The notes: generated by a model from the sequence alone, not told the origin. A stretch of DNA of 34,620 bases from an uncultured Eubacterium sp. (GCA_900544285.1 UQUT01000018.1:1-34620), one strand, 5' to 3'. Positions 1-8,160 are shown, numbered from the stretch's first letter. Numbers and translations are program-made.

Positions 1-2
1 GC

Positions 3-1454
3 ACCGGCAGTGCGGTGACGGATATGAAACCCCACAACAATATTCTTACCCTGCGAGGCGCTTTGTTCACTCGCACAGGCTATACCCAGACCGGCTGGTC
101 AACCGTGGACGGCGGCGAAAAGGTGTATGGTTTTGGAGATATTTATGCCCAAAACGCGGCGCTGACGCTCTATCCTGTTTGGAACACGAATAAATATACA
201 ATTACCTTTGATACCGCAGGCGGCAGTACCGTCGCACCCATTACACAGGACTACGGCACGGCGATCACCGTCCCTTCCAACCCGACGAGAGAAGGCTACA
301 CCTTCATCGGCTGGGACAAGGAAATTCCCGCAACCATGCCTGCCGAGAATGTGACTATCACGGCAAAGTGGGCGATAAACAAGTACACAATCAGATTCAA
401 TACCGACGGCGGCACATACATTTTCCCCATAACCGCCGACTACGGCTCGAAGATTCATAACCCCGGAACGCTTTATAAGCCCGGCTTCATATTCGACGGC
501 TGGGACAGACCGTATCCGGAAACAATGCCCGCGGAAAACATCACTCTGACGGCAAAATGGAAAGTCTGCGACCATTCGAGAAGCAATCAGAAGGCTTCCT
601 GCAAGGACACTGTAAAATGTAGCGTTTGCAAAGGATTTATAGACATTGCAGAACATACCCCGTCCGAGGAATACAAATCCGACGGCTCGTCTCATTGGCA
701 CGTATGCACCGTTTGCGGAGAAAAACTTGATCAAGCGGAACACACAGGCGGCAAGGCAAACTGCCATGAAAAAGCCGAGTGCGATATCTGTCACGCGCCT
801 TACGGCGAGGTTGACACGTCCGCTCATCACGGAGGCAAGGCAACCTGCTCGAAAAAAGCCGTCTGCGACGAATGCGGAAAGGAATACGGCAATTTTGACC
901 CCGCAAACCATGCGGAAATCATCAAGGTCAACGGAAAAAACGCGACAGCCGCAACGTTCGGCACAAAAGAGCATTATAAGTGCTCCGGTTGCGGAAAGCT
1001 CTTCTCGGACGGCGACGGCAAGACCGAAGTCACGGCGGAAAACCTGATAACCGGCAAGCTCCCGCCGAAGATCACAGAGGGCGACGGCAACAGATGGGTC
1101 GAAAGCAGCGAAAAACCGCTCGCCTTCCGTTCCGACGCCGCATTTGAAGACTTCACGGAAGTGCTTGTCGACGGAGAAAAGCTCTCCTCCGAAAGCTATG
1201 CGAAGTTTGACGACGGAATAAAGATCGAGCTTCTGCCCGAATACCTCGGAACGCTTTCCGAAGGCGCACACACAATCACAATCCGTTCCGAATGGGGCGA
1301 GGCGACAGCCGAATTCTCCGTTGAAAAGACGGCGGCTGCAAAATCGCTCGCATGGCTCCGGATACTCATTGTGATAATCGTTATCGGCGGAGGCGTGACG
1401 GCATACGTCATCATCCGCAAAAAGAAAAACTCAAAGAAGTCCGCGGATAAATAA
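3..1454 (+). CDS. Surface protein with InlB/Listeria-Bacteroides repeats, 3' part
   Basis: The frame is open to the left edge of the window (codons before the first possible GTG at 15 contain no stop), so the true N-terminus lies outside. About 480 residues are visible. Two and a half InlB B-type repeats come first (GYTFIGWDKEIPATMP and similar, each ending in TAKW), a family found on surface-exposed proteins. Then come about 170 residues of cysteine-rich units with repeated CxxC pairs (CSVC, CTVC, CDIC, CDEC, CSGC), possibly metal-binding. A beta-rich domain follows, and a C-terminal membrane helix near residues 445-468 ends in a Lys-rich tail. This architecture fits a protein exported and held by its C-terminus in the membrane rather than by sortase (no LPxTG). 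Ligand and role are unknown. A strong terminator follows directly. Confidence 0.85.
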   Translation, partial: TGSAVTDMKPHNNILTLRGALFTRTGYTQTGWSTVDGGEKVYGFGDIYAQNAALTLYPVWNTNKYTITFDTAGGSTVAPITQDYGTAITVPSNPTREGYTFIGWDKEIPATMPAENVTITAKWAINKYTIRFNTDGGTYIFPITADYGSKIHNPGTLYKPGFIFDGWDRPYPETMPAENITLTAKWKVCDHSRSNQKASCKDTVKCSVCKGFIDIAEHTPSEEYKSDGSSHWHVCTVCGEKLDQAEHTGGKANCHEKAECDICHAPYGEVDTSAHHGGKATCSKKAVCDECGKEYGNFDPANHAEIIKVNGKNATAATFGTKEHYKCSGCGKLFSDGDGKTEVTAENLITGKLPPKITEGDGNRWVESSEKPLAFRSDAAFEDFTEVLVDGEKLSSESYAKFDDGIKIELLPEYLGTLSEGAHTITIRSEWGEATAEFSVEKTAAAKSLAWLRILIVIIVIGGGVTAYVIIRKKKNSKKSADK

Positions 1455-1472
1455 TTCCCCGCAGTAATCACA

Positions 1473-1504
1473 AGCGACCGCCCCGAACCGGGCGGTCGCT
1501 TTTT
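1473..1504 (+). terminator. Intrinsic terminator after the surface-protein gene
   Basis: An 11-bp perfect stem (AGCGACCGCCC / GGGCGGTCGCT) with a 6-base loop is followed by a run of T. Confidence 0.9.
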
Positions 1505-1645
1505 GCATGGCAAAGCCCGCATGGCTCCGCCGTCACTTCCGAAAATTATCCGACAGAATTCGACTTTTTTTCCTAAAAGAGCGAAAAAAATATTCAAAAT
1601 ATGTCCCGAAAAGAAAAATTTTTTCCTCATTTTTCACAAAAAGTA

Positions 1646-1675
1646 TTGAACCCAAAGGGTATTTTCTGATAATAT
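1646..1675 (+). promoter_or_regulatory. Candidate promoter of the sigma-factor operon
   Basis: TTGAAC and TAATAT are separated by 18 bases, in an AT-rich stretch 55 bases before the sigma-factor start. It resembles a housekeeping sigma-A promoter. The longer than ideal spacer keeps confidence moderate. Confidence 0.5.
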
Positions 1676-1729
1676 ATTGTCAGTCTTGACTTGAAAATTG
1701 CATTTTTTGCGAAGGGAGGGAGAGCGCCA

Positions 1730-2269
1730 TTGGAAAATGAAACGAATGAAATATCGCTCGACGATGAAATATCGTTCGACGATCTTTATAAAAAGTATTA
1801 TTTCCTGCTCCTGAACGACTGCGCCTCACTCGGCATACGCGACAGATACGATGCGGAAGAGCTGACAGACGACACCTTCTCCGGACTTTATGCAAGATGG
1901 AACGAGATGAACAGTCACAGCGAGCGTACCCTTCTTGCATGGATTGTCAGGGCGCTTGAATACAACTCGACAAATTTTTTCCGCTCCGAAAAGGCACGCA
2001 GAAAAGCCATGGAAAAATATAAAGTCGACACCGCCCTGACGGGAGGCGCCGTGCGCGACCGGTATTTCAGAGGTGCAAAAACGGACGGCAGACTTGCAAA
2101 ATTCAAGGAAACGCTCACCCCGCAGGAAGAGCTCCTGCTGAATTGCGTCCTCGAAGACGATACCTCTCTCGCCTCATTTGCACGCCTTTCGGGAGAGAAT
2201 TTCAACACCGTAAAATCGCGCTGGAGGCGCCTGAAAAAGAAAATTCAAAATTTTTTTGAAAAAAATTGA
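1730..2269 (+). CDS. ECF-like RNA polymerase sigma factor
   Basis: A 179-residue protein if it starts at the TTG preceded by AAGGGAGGG at 1712-1720; the frame also continues upstream to another TTG at 1691, but that one lacks a ribosome binding site. The N-terminal half resembles sigma-70 region 2 (FDDLYKKYYFLLLNDC, then DAEELTDDTFSGLYARW). The C-terminal half resembles region 4, with a helix-turn-helix of the form LTPQEELLL...FNTVKSRWRRLKKKI. It would direct RNA polymerase to a small set of promoters. The next gene encodes a membrane protein with a cytoplasmic N-terminus, in the usual place of an anti-sigma factor, and a secreted protein follows. The signal and regulon are not visible. I infer the sigma role from the domain pattern only. 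Confidence 0.8.
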   Translation: MENETNEISLDDEISFDDLYKKYYFLLLNDCASLGIRDRYDAEELTDDTFSGLYARWNEMNSHSERTLLAWIVRALEYNSTNFFRSEKARRKAMEKYKVDTALTGGAVRDRYFRGAKTDGRLAKFKETLTPQEELLLNCVLEDDTSLASFARLSGENFNTVKSRWRRLKKKIQNFFEKN

Positions 2270-2394
2270 AAAAATTTTTGAAAATGTGCACCTTTTTTGG
2301 ATTTTGCTTACACTATATATATGAGCCGGTCTCAAAAGGACTCCTCAAACCGTCAAAATGTTGCTTAAAATTCCGAAAAAAAGGAGGTTAATGA

Positions 2395-3204
2395 ATGAAA
2401 GACGAAAAACTGCGCGAGCGGACCGAAGAAAACGGTCGGCTGTTGCGCAATGCCGCCGTGCGGCTGAACCGCGAATGTAAAAAGCCCGAAAAGGACATAG
2501 ATAAAAATGTCATCCGGGCTCTTTCGGACGAGGTCAGGCGCAATGCGGTGTTCCAAGCCCCGAGTGATGAGGTGCTTTCCGAAAAACTCGCCCGTGTTAA
2601 GGACAGAGCAAACAGGTTTGCCGCGGAAAAACTGAAAACGGAAAACGCCGCCCCCGCACCGAAAGGTAGAAAAGCAAGAACCGCCGTCGCGATTATTGCG
2701 GCTGTCATCGCCGCGACAATGTCGTTTACGGCTATTGCAAGCATTTCCCGCCCCGACCTTGCGGAGAAGATTTCCTCCATGTTTGAGCACAGAGGGAATG
2801 TCACCGTCACTCCCCAGCCCGAAGGCAGCGTATATAAACACTATGATACCATGAAAGCTCTTCTCAAAGACGAAGATATCAGCTTTCTCTATCCATCAGA
2901 GCTCCCCGAAGGAGTAAGTCTTTCATCCATTTCATATAGCAAAAGCCTCGGAAAACGAGCTGTTACGTTGACATACAACAAAGATATATATAAATTCACG
3001 GCAAGCGAAAATTTCAGTTATGCAGACAGCAGCGCGTTCCCCGGAAAAGAGAATTTAACGGTCTGCAATGTCACATTCAATATTTGGGATATGAATGGGC
3101 ACTGTCAGGCATACGCCCATTATAACGGGTTTGAATACACAATCAACTGCAAGGACAGAGCAACGCTCATGACGGTTCTCGGAGGTCTTGAAGAGGTCGG
3201 TTAA
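2395..3204 (+). CDS. Single-pass membrane protein, probable anti-sigma factor
   Basis: 269 residues; the start is fixed by AAGGAGG at 2381-2387. The N-terminal ~95 residues are charged and helical and would be cytoplasmic. One membrane helix lies near residues 96-118 (VAIIAAVIAATMSF). The remaining ~150 residues would be outside the cell and recall DUF4367-type domains of Clostridia, which often sit behind a sigma gene. The HxxxCxxC zinc motif of classical ZAS anti-sigma factors is absent, so binding to the sigma factor is inferred from position and topology only. The 125-base gap from the sigma gene is AT-rich and includes a TATATATATG stretch near 2314-2323 that could hold a separate promoter, perhaps read by the sigma factor itself. 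Confidence 0.65.
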   Translation: MKDEKLRERTEENGRLLRNAAVRLNRECKKPEKDIDKNVIRALSDEVRRNAVFQAPSDEVLSEKLARVKDRANRFAAEKLKTENAAPAPKGRKARTAVAIIAAVIAATMSFTAIASISRPDLAEKISSMFEHRGNVTVTPQPEGSVYKHYDTMKALLKDEDISFLYPSELPEGVSLSSISYSKSLGKRAVTLTYNKDIYKFTASENFSYADSSAFPGKENLTVCNVTFNIWDMNGHCQAYAHYNGFEYTINCKDRATLMTVLGGLEEVG

Positions 3205-3233
3205 CAGCTTGACTAACAGGAGATTTATCAGAC

Positions 3234-3635
3234 ATGAGAAAAATCATTTCAATTATTGTTTCCGCCGCAATGCTCTTCACCTTCGGAACTGTTGCATATG
3301 CGGCAGACGAGGGCGCCTTTGAATACAACATTGGCGAGAACATAACCGTCAGATTCGATGAAGATACGACCCTTACGGCGGAGGAACGCGCGCAAATCGT
3401 CAGAATGATTGCGGACGAGCACAACCCCTATGCCGTAGCTCCGCAGAACCTCCTCTGCACGGTATTCGGTCATAATTATAAATATTCGTGCGTCACAGTC
3501 ACCACACACAAGGTCTATGAAAAAAATCCGAGATGCGTTGAGGAACAGCGCGAAATAGGCATTTGCTCGCGTTGCAGTGACGCAGTTACCAACACAATTT
3601 CAACCATGGACATTGAATGTTGCCCCGAAGATTAA
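3234..3635 (+). CDS. Small secreted cysteine-containing protein
   Basis: 133 residues with a clear signal peptide (MRKIISIIVSAAMLF..., cleavage likely after VAYA near residue 23). The mature part is acidic and has seven cysteines, among them a CSRC pair and a terminal CC, which suggests disulfides or metal binding outside the cell. It lies 29 bases after the anti-sigma-like gene, with AACAGGAG before its ATG, so the three genes probably form one transcript ending at the terminator that follows. The C-terminal pattern of Cys pairs resembles the cysteine units of other surface proteins in this window. I do not recognise a named family. It may be a sensor input or a target of the sigma system. 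Confidence 0.7.
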   Translation: MRKIISIIVSAAMLFTFGTVAYAADEGAFEYNIGENITVRFDEDTTLTAEERAQIVRMIADEHNPYAVAPQNLLCTVFGHNYKYSCVTVTTHKVYEKNPRCVEEQREIGICSRCSDAVTNTISTMDIECCPED

Positions 3636-3646
3636 AAATTTTATAA

Positions 3647-3675
3647 AGACCCTGCCGCGGCAGGGCTTTTATTTT
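3647..3675 (+). terminator. Intrinsic terminator of the sigma-factor operon
   Basis: The GC-rich palindrome CCCTGCCGCGGCAGGG is followed by CTTTTATTTT. Confidence 0.85.
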
Positions 3676-3689
3676 GTCGTTTTTTGCAA

Positions 3690-3717
3690 TTGACAAGCGT
3701 TTCATATTGTATATAAT
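3690..3717 (+). promoter_or_regulatory. Sigma-A promoter of the EamA transporter gene
   Basis: Consensus TTGACA and TATAAT separated by 16 bases, about 38 bases before the start codon. Confidence 0.8.
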
Positions 3718-3754
3718 AGTATTGCAGGCGCTTCGGAAGGGGGAAAAGCGGTTT

Positions 3755-4615
3755 ATGAATTCAAAAGCAAAGGGCATTTTATATATAATCACAGCCGCAT
3801 TCGGCTTTTCAATGATGTCGCTTTTTGTGAAACTATCGGGTGAGCTGCCCGCTTTTCAGAAGGCGTTTTTCAGAAATTTCGTCGCGCTGATATTCATTTT
3901 AATAATAATGCTCAAAGAAAAAACGAAGTTCGTCCCCGCAAAAAAGAGCATACCGTTTCTGCTCGGAAGGAGCTTTTTCGGAACGGTCGGCTTGCTATGC
4001 AATTTTTATGCGCTCGGCTCGCTGAACCTTTCGGACGCGAACATGCTAAATAAATTATCGCCGTTCTTCGCGATACTCTTCTCTGTTTTCCTTTTGAAAG
4101 AAAAGCCGAATATTGTTCAGCTGGCGGGAGTCACGGCGGCGTTTATCGGCAGTCTGCTGATAATAAAGCCGGGATTTGACAATCCGAGCCTGCTCGCGGC
4201 TGTCGCGGGGCTTATCGGCGGGATGGGCGCCGGCGCGGCATATACTTTTGTCCGCAAGCTCGGAGAATTCCGGGAAAACAGTAACAGAATAATTTTTTAT
4301 TTCTCCGCGTTTTCCTGCCTCGTTTTCCTCCCGTTTCTCATTTTTGGTTACACCCCCATGACGGCAAAACAGCTTCTTTATCTCATTTTGGCGGGAGTTT
4401 TCGCATGTATCGGGCAAATCGGAATAACAAAGGCATATATCTGTGCGCCGGCAAAGGAAATTTCGGTCTATGATTATACGCAGGTAATTTTCGCCGCAAT
4501 TCTCGGCTTTTTCGTCTTCGGCGACGTGCCGGACGCTTTCAGCGTTATCGGTTATGTTTTCATCTGCGGCGCGGGCATTGCAATGTATATATATAACAAC
4601 AGAAAAAAGGCATAA
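3755..4615 (+). CDS. EamA/DMT-family membrane transporter
   Basis: 286 residues from the ATG that follows GGAAGGGGG; an upstream in-frame extension would overlap the promoter and is rejected. The protein is almost wholly hydrophobic, with about ten membrane helices arranged as two repeated EamA halves. Typical features are the early FGFSMMSLFVKL segment, the FFRNFVALIFI segment, and the second-half ending in an FGDVPDAFSVIGYVFI-like helix. Members of this drug/metabolite superfamily export amino acids, metabolites or drugs; the substrate cannot be read from sequence. It is a single-gene unit with its own promoter and terminator, and its neighbours give no clue to substrate. Confidence 0.88.
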   Translation: MNSKAKGILYIITAAFGFSMMSLFVKLSGELPAFQKAFFRNFVALIFILIIMLKEKTKFVPAKKSIPFLLGRSFFGTVGLLCNFYALGSLNLSDANMLNKLSPFFAILFSVFLLKEKPNIVQLAGVTAAFIGSLLIIKPGFDNPSLLAAVAGLIGGMGAGAAYTFVRKLGEFRENSNRIIFYFSAFSCLVFLPFLIFGYTPMTAKQLLYLILAGVFACIGQIGITKAYICAPAKEISVYDYTQVIFAAILGFFVFGDVPDAFSVIGYVFICGAGIAMYIYNNRKKA

Positions 4616-4617
4616 AG

Positions 4618-4658
4618 AAATCCCCGCTCTGTCCCGCAAGGGTCGGAGGGGGATTTTT
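4618..4658 (+). terminator. Probable terminator after the EamA gene
   Basis: AATCCCCGCTCTGTCCC and GGGTCGGAGGGGGATT form an imperfect stem around GCAA, followed by TTTTTT. Confidence 0.7.
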
Positions 4659-4715
4659 TCTCATCATTCACACAGGCGATAAGAGAGACTGCGAATATCG
4701 CCCTCTGTCAACAAG

Positions 4716-4741
4716 AAAGACCCGCCGAAGCGGGTCTTTTT
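4716..4741. terminator. Bidirectional terminator, mainly for rubrerythrin
   Basis: AAAGACCCGC / GCGGGTCTTT with a CGAA loop. T-rich sequence lies on both sides, so it can stop the minus-strand perR-rbr transcript and any plus-strand readthrough. Confidence 0.85.
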
Positions 4742-4744
4742 GAA

Positions 4745-5293
4745 TTATTTTCCGAAATATCTGTTAAGAAGACCTTCAAAGGCTCTGCCGTGACGGGCTT
4801 CGTCCTTTGCCATTTCGTGAACAGTGTCATGAATGGCGTCGAGATTTGCGGCTTTCGCTCTTCTCGCAAGGTCATATTTGCCTGCCGTTGCGCCGTTCTC
4901 GGCAGCAACTCTCATTTCGAGGTTCTTCTTTGTCGAAGGCGTTACAACCTCGCCGAGGATTTCCGCGAACTTCGCTGCGTGTTCAGCCTCTTCATAAGCG
5001 GCTTTTTCCCAGTAAAGACCGATTTCCGGATATCCCTCTCTGAAAGCGACTCTCGCCATCGCAAGATACATGCCGACCTCGGAGCATTCGCCAGCGAAGT
5101 TTGCGCGCAGGTCGCTTATGATGTCCTCGGAAACGCCTTCCGTGATACCGACAACGTGCTCCGTTGCCCAGGTTTTTTTGTTTTCTTCCATCTTTTCGAA
5201 TTTGTCAGCCGGTGCACCGCACTGAGGACATTTTTCGGGGGGAGTATCTCCCTCGTGAACGTAACCGCATACTTTGCATACCCATTTTGCCAT
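4745..5293 (-). CDS. rbr: Reverse rubrerythrin (rubredoxin domain first)
   Basis: 182 residues. A rubredoxin domain opens the protein (CKVCGY near residues 6-11, CPQCG near 22-26), followed by a four-helix ferritin-like domain with the di-iron ligand patterns GECSEVGMY, YEEAEHAAKFAE and KDEARHGRAFE. Putting rubredoxin at the N-terminus marks the reverse rubrerythrin form known in clostridia, which reduces hydrogen peroxide and oxygen in the cytoplasm using electrons from NAD(P)H via partner reductases. It lies 28 bases behind the perR-like gene, with AAGGAGG ahead of its start, so both are probably one PerR-controlled transcript induced by oxidants. All metal-ligand patterns look intact. No reductase partner is encoded nearby. 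Confidence 0.95.
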   Translation of the reverse strand: MAKWVCKVCGYVHEGDTPPEKCPQCGAPADKFEKMEENKKTWATEHVVGITEGVSEDIISDLRANFAGECSEVGMYLAMARVAFREGYPEIGLYWEKAAYEEAEHAAKFAEILGEVVTPSTKKNLEMRVAAENGATAGKYDLARRAKAANLDAIHDTVHEMAKDEARHGRAFEGLLNRYFGK

Positions 5294-5321
5294 GATTTAT
5301 TCCTCCTTGAATTTTGATTTT

Positions 5322-5723
5322 TCAGTTCTTTTTCGATATATTTTCAAGACATTTTCCGCAGATTCCGCGGAAAGCTATGCTTGCCGATGTAATTTTGCCG
5401 CCGGTCTCCTTCTGTGCGGCGCAGAGTCCCGTTATTTCCACAGGGGACATTATGTCCGTAACCTCGCCGCAGACCGTGCAAAAGAAATGATTATGAGGCG
5501 AGACGTTGCCGTCATATCTTTCCCTGCCCTTCGCACCGAGAGCGATTATATCGCCGTTTTCGCAAAGGGAGGCGAGGTTTCTGTAAACCGTCGCAAGGCT
5601 TATCTGCGGATATTCCGCCCTTATGCTTGTATATACCATGTCAGCCGTCGGGTGATCCGTTCGGGAGCGCAGGTCTTCCAGAATCGCGTCGCGCTTATCC
5701 GAATGCTTTTGAATGGTTGCCAT
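5322..5723 (-). CDS. perR: PerR-type peroxide-sensing repressor (Fur family)
   Basis: 133 residues from the ATG behind AAGGAGGG; the longer frame upstream has no ribosome binding site. The winged-helix N-terminal half ends with SLATVYRNLASL, the recognition helix of the Fur family. The metal site matches PerR rather than Fur: HPTAD (His37 of Bacillus subtilis PerR), RYD (Asp85, where Fur has Glu) and HNH (His91/His93). Two structural-zinc pairs, CTVC and CGKC, are present. PerR loaded with iron is oxidised by peroxide on the two His residues and leaves DNA. The gene lies directly before rubrerythrin, and its own promoter carries a Fur/PerR-like box, so autoregulation and control of rbr are likely. 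Confidence 0.88.
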   Translation of the reverse strand: MATIQKHSDKRDAILEDLRSRTDHPTADMVYTSIRAEYPQISLATVYRNLASLCENGDIIALGAKGRERYDGNVSPHNHFFCTVCGEVTDIMSPVEITGLCAAQKETGGKITSASIAFRGICGKCLENISKKN

Positions 5724-5747
5724 TTTCCCTCCTTGATTTTTGAAAAC

Positions 5748-5766
5748 GATAATCATTACTGTTATC
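5748..5766. promoter_or_regulatory. Fur/PerR-type operator
   Basis: GATAATCATTACTGTTATC is an imperfect inverted repeat of the Fur/PerR box kind (arms GATAA and TTATC). It begins right at the downstream edge of the perR -10 element, where bound repressor would block transcription start. Assignment to PerR is inferred from position. Confidence 0.6.
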
Positions 5767-5794
5767 AGTATATCAGAATTTTTTGAAATGTCAA
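5767..5794 (-). promoter_or_regulatory. perR-rbr promoter
   Basis: Reading the minus strand: TTGACA (5794-5789), a 16-base spacer, then TATACT (5772-5767). The transcript would start inside the operator. Confidence 0.8.
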
Positions 5795-5842
5795 CCCCTT
5801 TTTCAAAAAAATTTTTATATTTTTCCGATTGTCCCCCGCCTA

Positions 5843-5871
5843 TTGATTTTTGCCCGAAAATCGTATATCAT
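5843..5871 (+). promoter_or_regulatory. Candidate ribF promoter
   Basis: TTGATT and TATCAT with a 17-base spacer, about 30 bases before the ribF start. Confidence 0.55.
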
Positions 5872-5902
5872 ATATGTAACAATATTTCAAAAGGCAAGAA
5901 TT

Positions 5903-6847
5903 ATGACCGTAATAAATCTGAAAAACGGAAACGAAATAAAAATAACGGACGGTATGACCCTCTCCTGTGCGCTCGGCAATTTTGACGGCGTCCACAGAGG
6001 ACACGCGGCTCTGCTGAAAAAGGCGACGGAAAAGGGGACGTGCACGCACAGCGCCGTCTGGACGTTCCGCCGTCACCCCCGTCTCTGCTCGGGAGATGAG
6101 AGCTTTTCCGCGCTGACGACAACGGAGCAAAGAACGGCGCTTTTTGCCGGGGCGGGAATTGATATCGTCATTTTCTGCGATTTTCCCGAGGTGAAGGACG
6201 TCTCGCCAGAGGATTTCGCGCTGCGTATATTATATAATGAATGTCACGTACGCCGCGCCGTCTGCGGGTACAACTTCCGTTACGGCAAAAACGCCTCGGG
6301 AACGCCCACAGCGCTCTCCGAAGAGCTGAAAGCCGTCGGCGCGGAGGAAGTGACCGTCGACGCGGTGAAAAGTGCGGACGGCACCGTTATAAGCTCATCG
6401 GCGGTGCGCCGGTTTCTTGAAGAAGGCGAAATAGAAAAAGCAAATGACCTTCTCGGCAGAGAATTCTGTGTTTCCCTGCCCGTCAGCGAGGGGCAACGGC
6501 TCGGAAGAACGCTCGGACTGCCGACGGTAAATCAAGTGTTCCCGCCGCACCTCGTCATTCCCCGTCACGGCGTTTACGCCGCAAAATGCACAATCGACGG
6601 CACCGAATACAAAGCCGTTGCGAATATCGGCGTCCGCCCGACGGTTACAAATCACGCCGAAAACGTCAACTGCGAAACACATATAATCGGCTTTTCCGGC
6701 GACCTTTACGGCAGGACGATTTCCGTTCGTCTTTGCGGTTTTCTGCGCGACGAAAAAAAGTTTTCATCGGTTGACGAGCTGAAATCCGCAATTCTTGCGG
6801 ACGAGGAAAACGCTCTCCGGTTGCTTTCCGGCGGGGGTAAACGATGA
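5903..6847 (+). CDS. ribF: Bifunctional riboflavin kinase / FAD synthetase
   Basis: 314 residues, the usual RibF length. The N-terminal nucleotidyltransferase domain carries GNFDGVHRGH near residues 25-34 and the ISSSAVRRFL signature near 160-170. The C-terminal flavokinase domain carries GRTLGLPTVN and VANIGVRPTV. The enzyme phosphorylates riboflavin to FMN and adenylates it to FAD in the cytoplasm. I prefer the ATG at 5903, just behind AAAGGCAAG; the frame runs 40 codons further upstream, but that would cross the promoter. Its stop overlaps the start of the next gene (ATGA), implying translational coupling. No FMN riboswitch was seen upstream. Confidence 0.92.
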   Translation: MTVINLKNGNEIKITDGMTLSCALGNFDGVHRGHAALLKKATEKGTCTHSAVWTFRRHPRLCSGDESFSALTTTEQRTALFAGAGIDIVIFCDFPEVKDVSPEDFALRILYNECHVRRAVCGYNFRYGKNASGTPTALSEELKAVGAEEVTVDAVKSADGTVISSSAVRRFLEEGEIEKANDLLGREFCVSLPVSEGQRLGRTLGLPTVNQVFPPHLVIPRHGVYAAKCTIDGTEYKAVANIGVRPTVTNHAENVNCETHIIGFSGDLYGRTISVRLCGFLRDEKKFSSVDELKSAILADEENALRLLSGGGKR

Positions 6848-8151
6848 AGTTACACAGAAGTATAAAATGCGCGATAACCCTTGCGCTGTCTGCATTATTT
6901 GTCATTTGCCCGCTTGCGTTCACGGCACAGGCAAAGGGCTATGACGGCACTGCCCGCGCAAATAACATCTGCGTCATGAACGTCGAATACGGCGAGGCGG
7001 TGTTCTGCAAAAATGCAGACGAAAGAATTGCGCCGGGCCCTTCGGCGAAGATTCTTGCCGCCGTGCTCGCCTTCGAGCATTATGCGGGAAACGAGGAAAA
7101 GCCCGTGACAATAACGCCCGCCGCGCTTGAAAATATATACGGCAGCGTTGTAATAAATCTCAAAGCGGGTGACACGCTCCGCGCAATCGATCTTATATAT
7201 GCAATGGTCGTCGGCGGCGCAAGCGACGCGGCAAACGCAATCGCAATCGACATAGCGGGCAGCGTCACGGCATTTACCGCGATGATGAACAAAAAAGCCC
7301 GCGAGCTCGGCGCAACGTCGACGGCATACGCAAATCCCACCGGACTTGACGCGCGCGGCGCATACACAACGGCACGCGATACGGCGATAATCGCATGCTA
7401 TGCGAGAAAAAATCAGCAGTATATGAAGGCGGCAAACGCAAAATCATATAAAATTCCGGAAAGCGACACCTTTAAGGCGAGAACCGTTTACACGAAAAAT
7501 GCGCTTCTCGCAAACTATTCGTCGGATAAATACCTTTATTCAAAGGCGGAGGGGATGGCTGTCGGATTTACGGACGACGCCGGCAGGTGCGTCATAACGT
7601 CGGCAACGGAAAAAGCGTTTTCATTTGTCTGCGTGCTTATGGGCGGCGCGGACACGGACGACGGCAGAATGCCCGTCTATACCGACGCGAAAAACCTTCT
7701 CGAATGGGCGCTCGGCAATTTCGCGCTTGTGAAAATATCCGGCACGACGGACATCGTCGGCGAGTTGCCCGTCACACTTTCCAAACAGCGCAATTACGTA
7801 ACAGTCGCCGCCAAAAACGACGTTTTTGCATTTTTACCGAAGGATACGGACGTATCAAGGATCACACGCACGGTCACTTATTACGGCGAGTCGCTGACGG
7901 CACCCGTCAGGCGCGGAACGGAGGTCGGCGAAATAACTCTTTCTCTCGGCGGAAAAATCCTCGGAAGCTCGCCGCTGATAACAAAGCTGGACGCGGAAAA
8001 AAGCGCGTCACTCGCGCTCCGCCAAAACATAAAAAGCATTATGAAATCAAAGCTTTTCATAATTACGGTCATCGCGATGATATTTTCCGCAGCCGCTTTC
8101 ACGCTTGGCAGAATTTTCGTTTTGATGAAAAAAGCTCGCACAAAAAAATAA
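6844..8151 (+). CDS. D,D-carboxypeptidase (peptidase S11) homologue with altered active site
   Basis: 435 residues. A signal peptide comes first (cleavage after AQA near residue 30), then an S11/DacA-type fold by general pattern (INVEYGEAVF-like strand, ANPTGLD, GFTDDAGRC), and a C-terminal membrane helix near 403-425 with a basic tail. All three catalytic motifs differ from the family: SxxK reads PSAK (Pro66 at the nucleophile, Lys69 kept), SxN reads GAS (residues 125-127), and KTG reads AVG (239-241). The surrounding sequence aligns without gaps, so misreading is unlikely. Active members trim the terminal D-Ala from peptidoglycan stem peptides; this one is probably inactive and may bind peptides or act as a structural or regulatory protein outside the membrane. 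It overlaps ribF by four bases and ends at a terminator. Confidence 0.85.
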   Translation: MKLHRSIKCAITLALSALFVICPLAFTAQAKGYDGTARANNICVMNVEYGEAVFCKNADERIAPGPSAKILAAVLAFEHYAGNEEKPVTITPAALENIYGSVVINLKAGDTLRAIDLIYAMVVGGASDAANAIAIDIAGSVTAFTAMMNKKARELGATSTAYANPTGLDARGAYTTARDTAIIACYARKNQQYMKAANAKSYKIPESDTFKARTVYTKNALLANYSSDKYLYSKAEGMAVGFTDDAGRCVITSATEKAFSFVCVLMGGADTDDGRMPVYTDAKNLLEWALGNFALVKISGTTDIVGELPVTLSKQRNYVTVAAKNDVFAFLPKDTDVSRITRTVTYYGESLTAPVRRGTEVGEITLSLGGKILGSSPLITKLDAEKSASLALRQNIKSIMKSKLFIITVIAMIFSAAAFTLGRIFVLMKKARTKK

Positions 8152-8160
8152 CATAAAAAT

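Noticed and set aside
99..1271. Long minus-strand frame opposite the surface-protein gene
   Set aside because: Antisense to a gene with clear domains and codon use; its translation shows no known pattern and it has no ribosome binding site.
5872..5902. FMN riboswitch before ribF
   Set aside because: Only about 30 bases separate promoter and start; too short for the RFN element.
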